NCBI GenBank assembly: GCA_031256305.1
Contig: JAIRQU010000190.1
Location: 1-5,943, forward strand
Origin: Burkholderiaceae bacterium
Lineage (GTDB): Bacteria > Pseudomonadota > Gammaproteobacteria > Burkholderiales > Burkholderiaceae_C
Direction of reading: 5' to 3'
Length of the DNA stretch: 5,943 nt
Within the stretch, counting starts at the first letter, position 1. The number at the start of each line of letters is the position of its first letter. The position numbers were made by a program, and so were the translations under genes. Shown piece by piece: positions 5,037-5,943 of the stretch. The notes under the pieces are model-generated. The model worked only from the letters and a program-made list of their open reading frames with translations. It was not told the DNA's origin and did no database searches.

Positions 5037-5943
5037 TCAAAACGGCGCGATGCCCAGTAGCCGCGCCGCGCTCAGGGCTTGCGCGCGCGCCTGCCCGGCA
5101 TCGGGCGCGGTGAGCGTGAGATGCCCCATCTTGCGACCGGGCCGCGCCTGACGCTTGCCGTACAGGTGCAGATGCGCGCCGGGCAGTTGCAGCACCTGTT
5201 CCCACGGCGGCGTGCGCGCGGCGGATGCCGCATCGAACCACAGATCACCCATCAGGTTGAGCATGACGGCGGCGCTGTGCTGGCGCGGCTGCGCCAGCGG
5301 CAGGCCGGCCAGGGTGCGCACCTGCAAGTCGAATTGCGACAGGTCGCAGGCATCAACGGTGTAATGCCCGCTGTTGTGCGGACGCGGAGCCATTTCGTTG
5401 ACGACCAGGCGGCCATCGGCCAGCACGAAAAACTCGACGCACAACACGCCAACGTAGGCAAGGCCATCAGCTATTGAAATAGTAGCATCCAGCGCTTGCT
5501 TGGCAATGCTATCTGGAACATTGCCGGGATACACCTCGGTTACGGCCAGAATGCCCTTGCGGTGCAGGTTGCGCTGCACCGGCAGGTTTACGGTGCATCC
5601 GTCGTGGCCGCGCGCCACGATCACCGAGCATTCCGCCGCCAGCGGCAAGCGCTGCTCCAGCACGCAGGGTGCGCGGCGCAATTGCGCCCACGCGGCAACC
5701 AGTTCGGCGCGCGTGGCGACCAGGGCCTGCCCCTTGCCATCGTAGCCCAGGCGGGCGGTTTTCAGGATACCGGGCAGCATGTTATCGGGCGCGGCGCGCA
5801 GATCGGCCTCGCGTTCAATCACGGCATACGGCGCGGGCGCAACGCCGCTGGCCGCCGCGCAGCGCGCAAAGTGCGCCTTCTCGCGGATGCGGTCCTGCGC
5901 GATAGCCACCGCCTCGGCCGACGGCGACACGATTCGCGCCAGA
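5037..5943 (-). CDS. purK: N5-carboxyaminoimidazole ribonucleotide synthase, N-terminal part outside window
   Basis: PurK uses ATP and bicarbonate to convert AIR to N5-CAIR in purine synthesis, handing its product to PurE. The visible 301 residues run to a TGA at 5037-5039. The frame is open through the right edge, so roughly the first 90 residues are missing. A GTG at 5928-5930 is internal: coding similarity (SPSAEAVAIAQDRIREK) spans it, so it is not the start. ATP-grasp features are clear: KTARLGYDGKGQ (visible residues 61-72, the glycine-rich loop), an EQRLP stretch near 96, VGVLCVEFFVL, and VNEMAPRPHNSGHYT, which carries metal- and ATP-binding residues. The C-terminal domain has the typical HLYGKRQARPGRKMGH. 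The gene lies just upstream of tsaC. An A+T-rich patch at 5468-5522 encodes visible residues 141-158 in frame and is described separately. Confidence 0.95.
   Translation of the reverse strand, partial: LARIVSPSAEAVAIAQDRIREKAHFARCAAASGVAPAPYAVIEREADLRAAPDNMLPGILKTARLGYDGKGQALVATRAELVAAWAQLRRAPCVLEQRLPLAAECSVIVARGHDGCTVNLPVQRNLHRKGILAVTEVYPGNVPDSIAKQALDATISIADGLAYVGVLCVEFFVLADGRLVVNEMAPRPHNSGHYTVDACDLSQFDLQVRTLAGLPLAQPRQHSAAVMLNLMGDLWFDAASAARTPPWEQVLQLPGAHLHLYGKRQARPGRKMGHLTLTAPDAGQARAQALSAARLLGIAPF
5468..5522. repeat. A+T-rich, dispersed-repeat-like patch inside purK
   Basis: These 55 bases are about 44% G+C (24 of 55 counted), in a gene that is otherwise strongly G+C-rich. They include the perfect short palindrome CTATT-GA-AATAG (5471-5482), then TAGC, and AGCGCTTGCTTGG (5491-5503). 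On the coding strand the segment uses ATA, TCA, ACT, CCA and GTT codons, which are scarce in the surrounding gene. From memory it resembles the GCTATT...ATAGC...AGCGCTTG elements scattered between genes in Comamonadaceae genomes. The reading frame stays open, and the encoded stretch (NVPDSIAKQALDATISIA) fits the expected PurK helix region with no obvious length change. It may therefore be a captured repeat or only an odd codon patch. Confidence 0.4.

Noticed and set aside
4133..5113. Plus-strand open frame of 326 codons opposite tsaC and purK
   Set aside because: It has antisense composition with no motif, while the opposite strand encodes clear TsaC and PurK.

Overview
The window is very G+C-rich, with coding frames dominated by G or C at third positions. 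It looks like chromosomal DNA of a betaproteobacterium, probably order Burkholderiales. This rests on composition, on the purK-tsaC pair, on the style of the PurK, DacB and SGNH proteins, and on a dispersed-repeat-like patch in purK that I recall from Comamonadaceae. The assignment is inference, not a database match.

Layout. (1) 1-147, plus strand: the last 48 residues of an XRE/Cro-type helix-turn-helix regulator whose start lies outside the window. (2) 154-1286, minus strand: a two-gene unit with xrtH upstream. XrtH is a compact exosortase with the Cys/Arg/His active-site residues. Its stop overlaps the start of a second multi-pass membrane protein by four bases (ATGA). (3) 1287-1368: an 82-bp divergent control region. 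(4) 1369-2949, plus strand: dacB, a periplasmic D-Ala-D-Ala carboxypeptidase/endopeptidase (PBP4 type, peptidase S13) with all three penicillin-binding motifs intact. (5) 2982-3908, minus strand: a Tat-type lipoprotein with an SGNH/GDSL-hydrolase fold in which the nucleophile Ser, the block III Asn and the catalytic His all appear to be replaced. (6) 4004-5020, minus strand: tsaC/sua5, threonylcarbamoyl-AMP synthase for tRNA t6A. (7) 5037-5943, minus strand: purK, cut by the window edge and lacking its N-terminal part.

Functional themes. purK and tsaC form a tight housekeeping unit (16-bp gap), and the SGNH lipoprotein gene follows 95 bp later on the same strand, so it may be read through. 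The xrtH pair is a protein-sorting module expected to act on proteins with a C-terminal IPTL-CTERM-type tail. No such tail is encoded here, so the substrates must lie elsewhere. dacB acts in cell-wall remodelling and has no evident link to the sorting genes beyond the shared divergent region.

No RNA genes, CRISPR array, insertion sequence, prophage or convincing intrinsic terminator were found, and no stretch over 300 bases lacks a gene. I see no wholly new multi-gene system. The points most worth a second look are the apparently active-site-less SGNH lipoprotein, the A+T-rich repeat-like patch inside the purK reading frame, and the exosortase pair without a local substrate.
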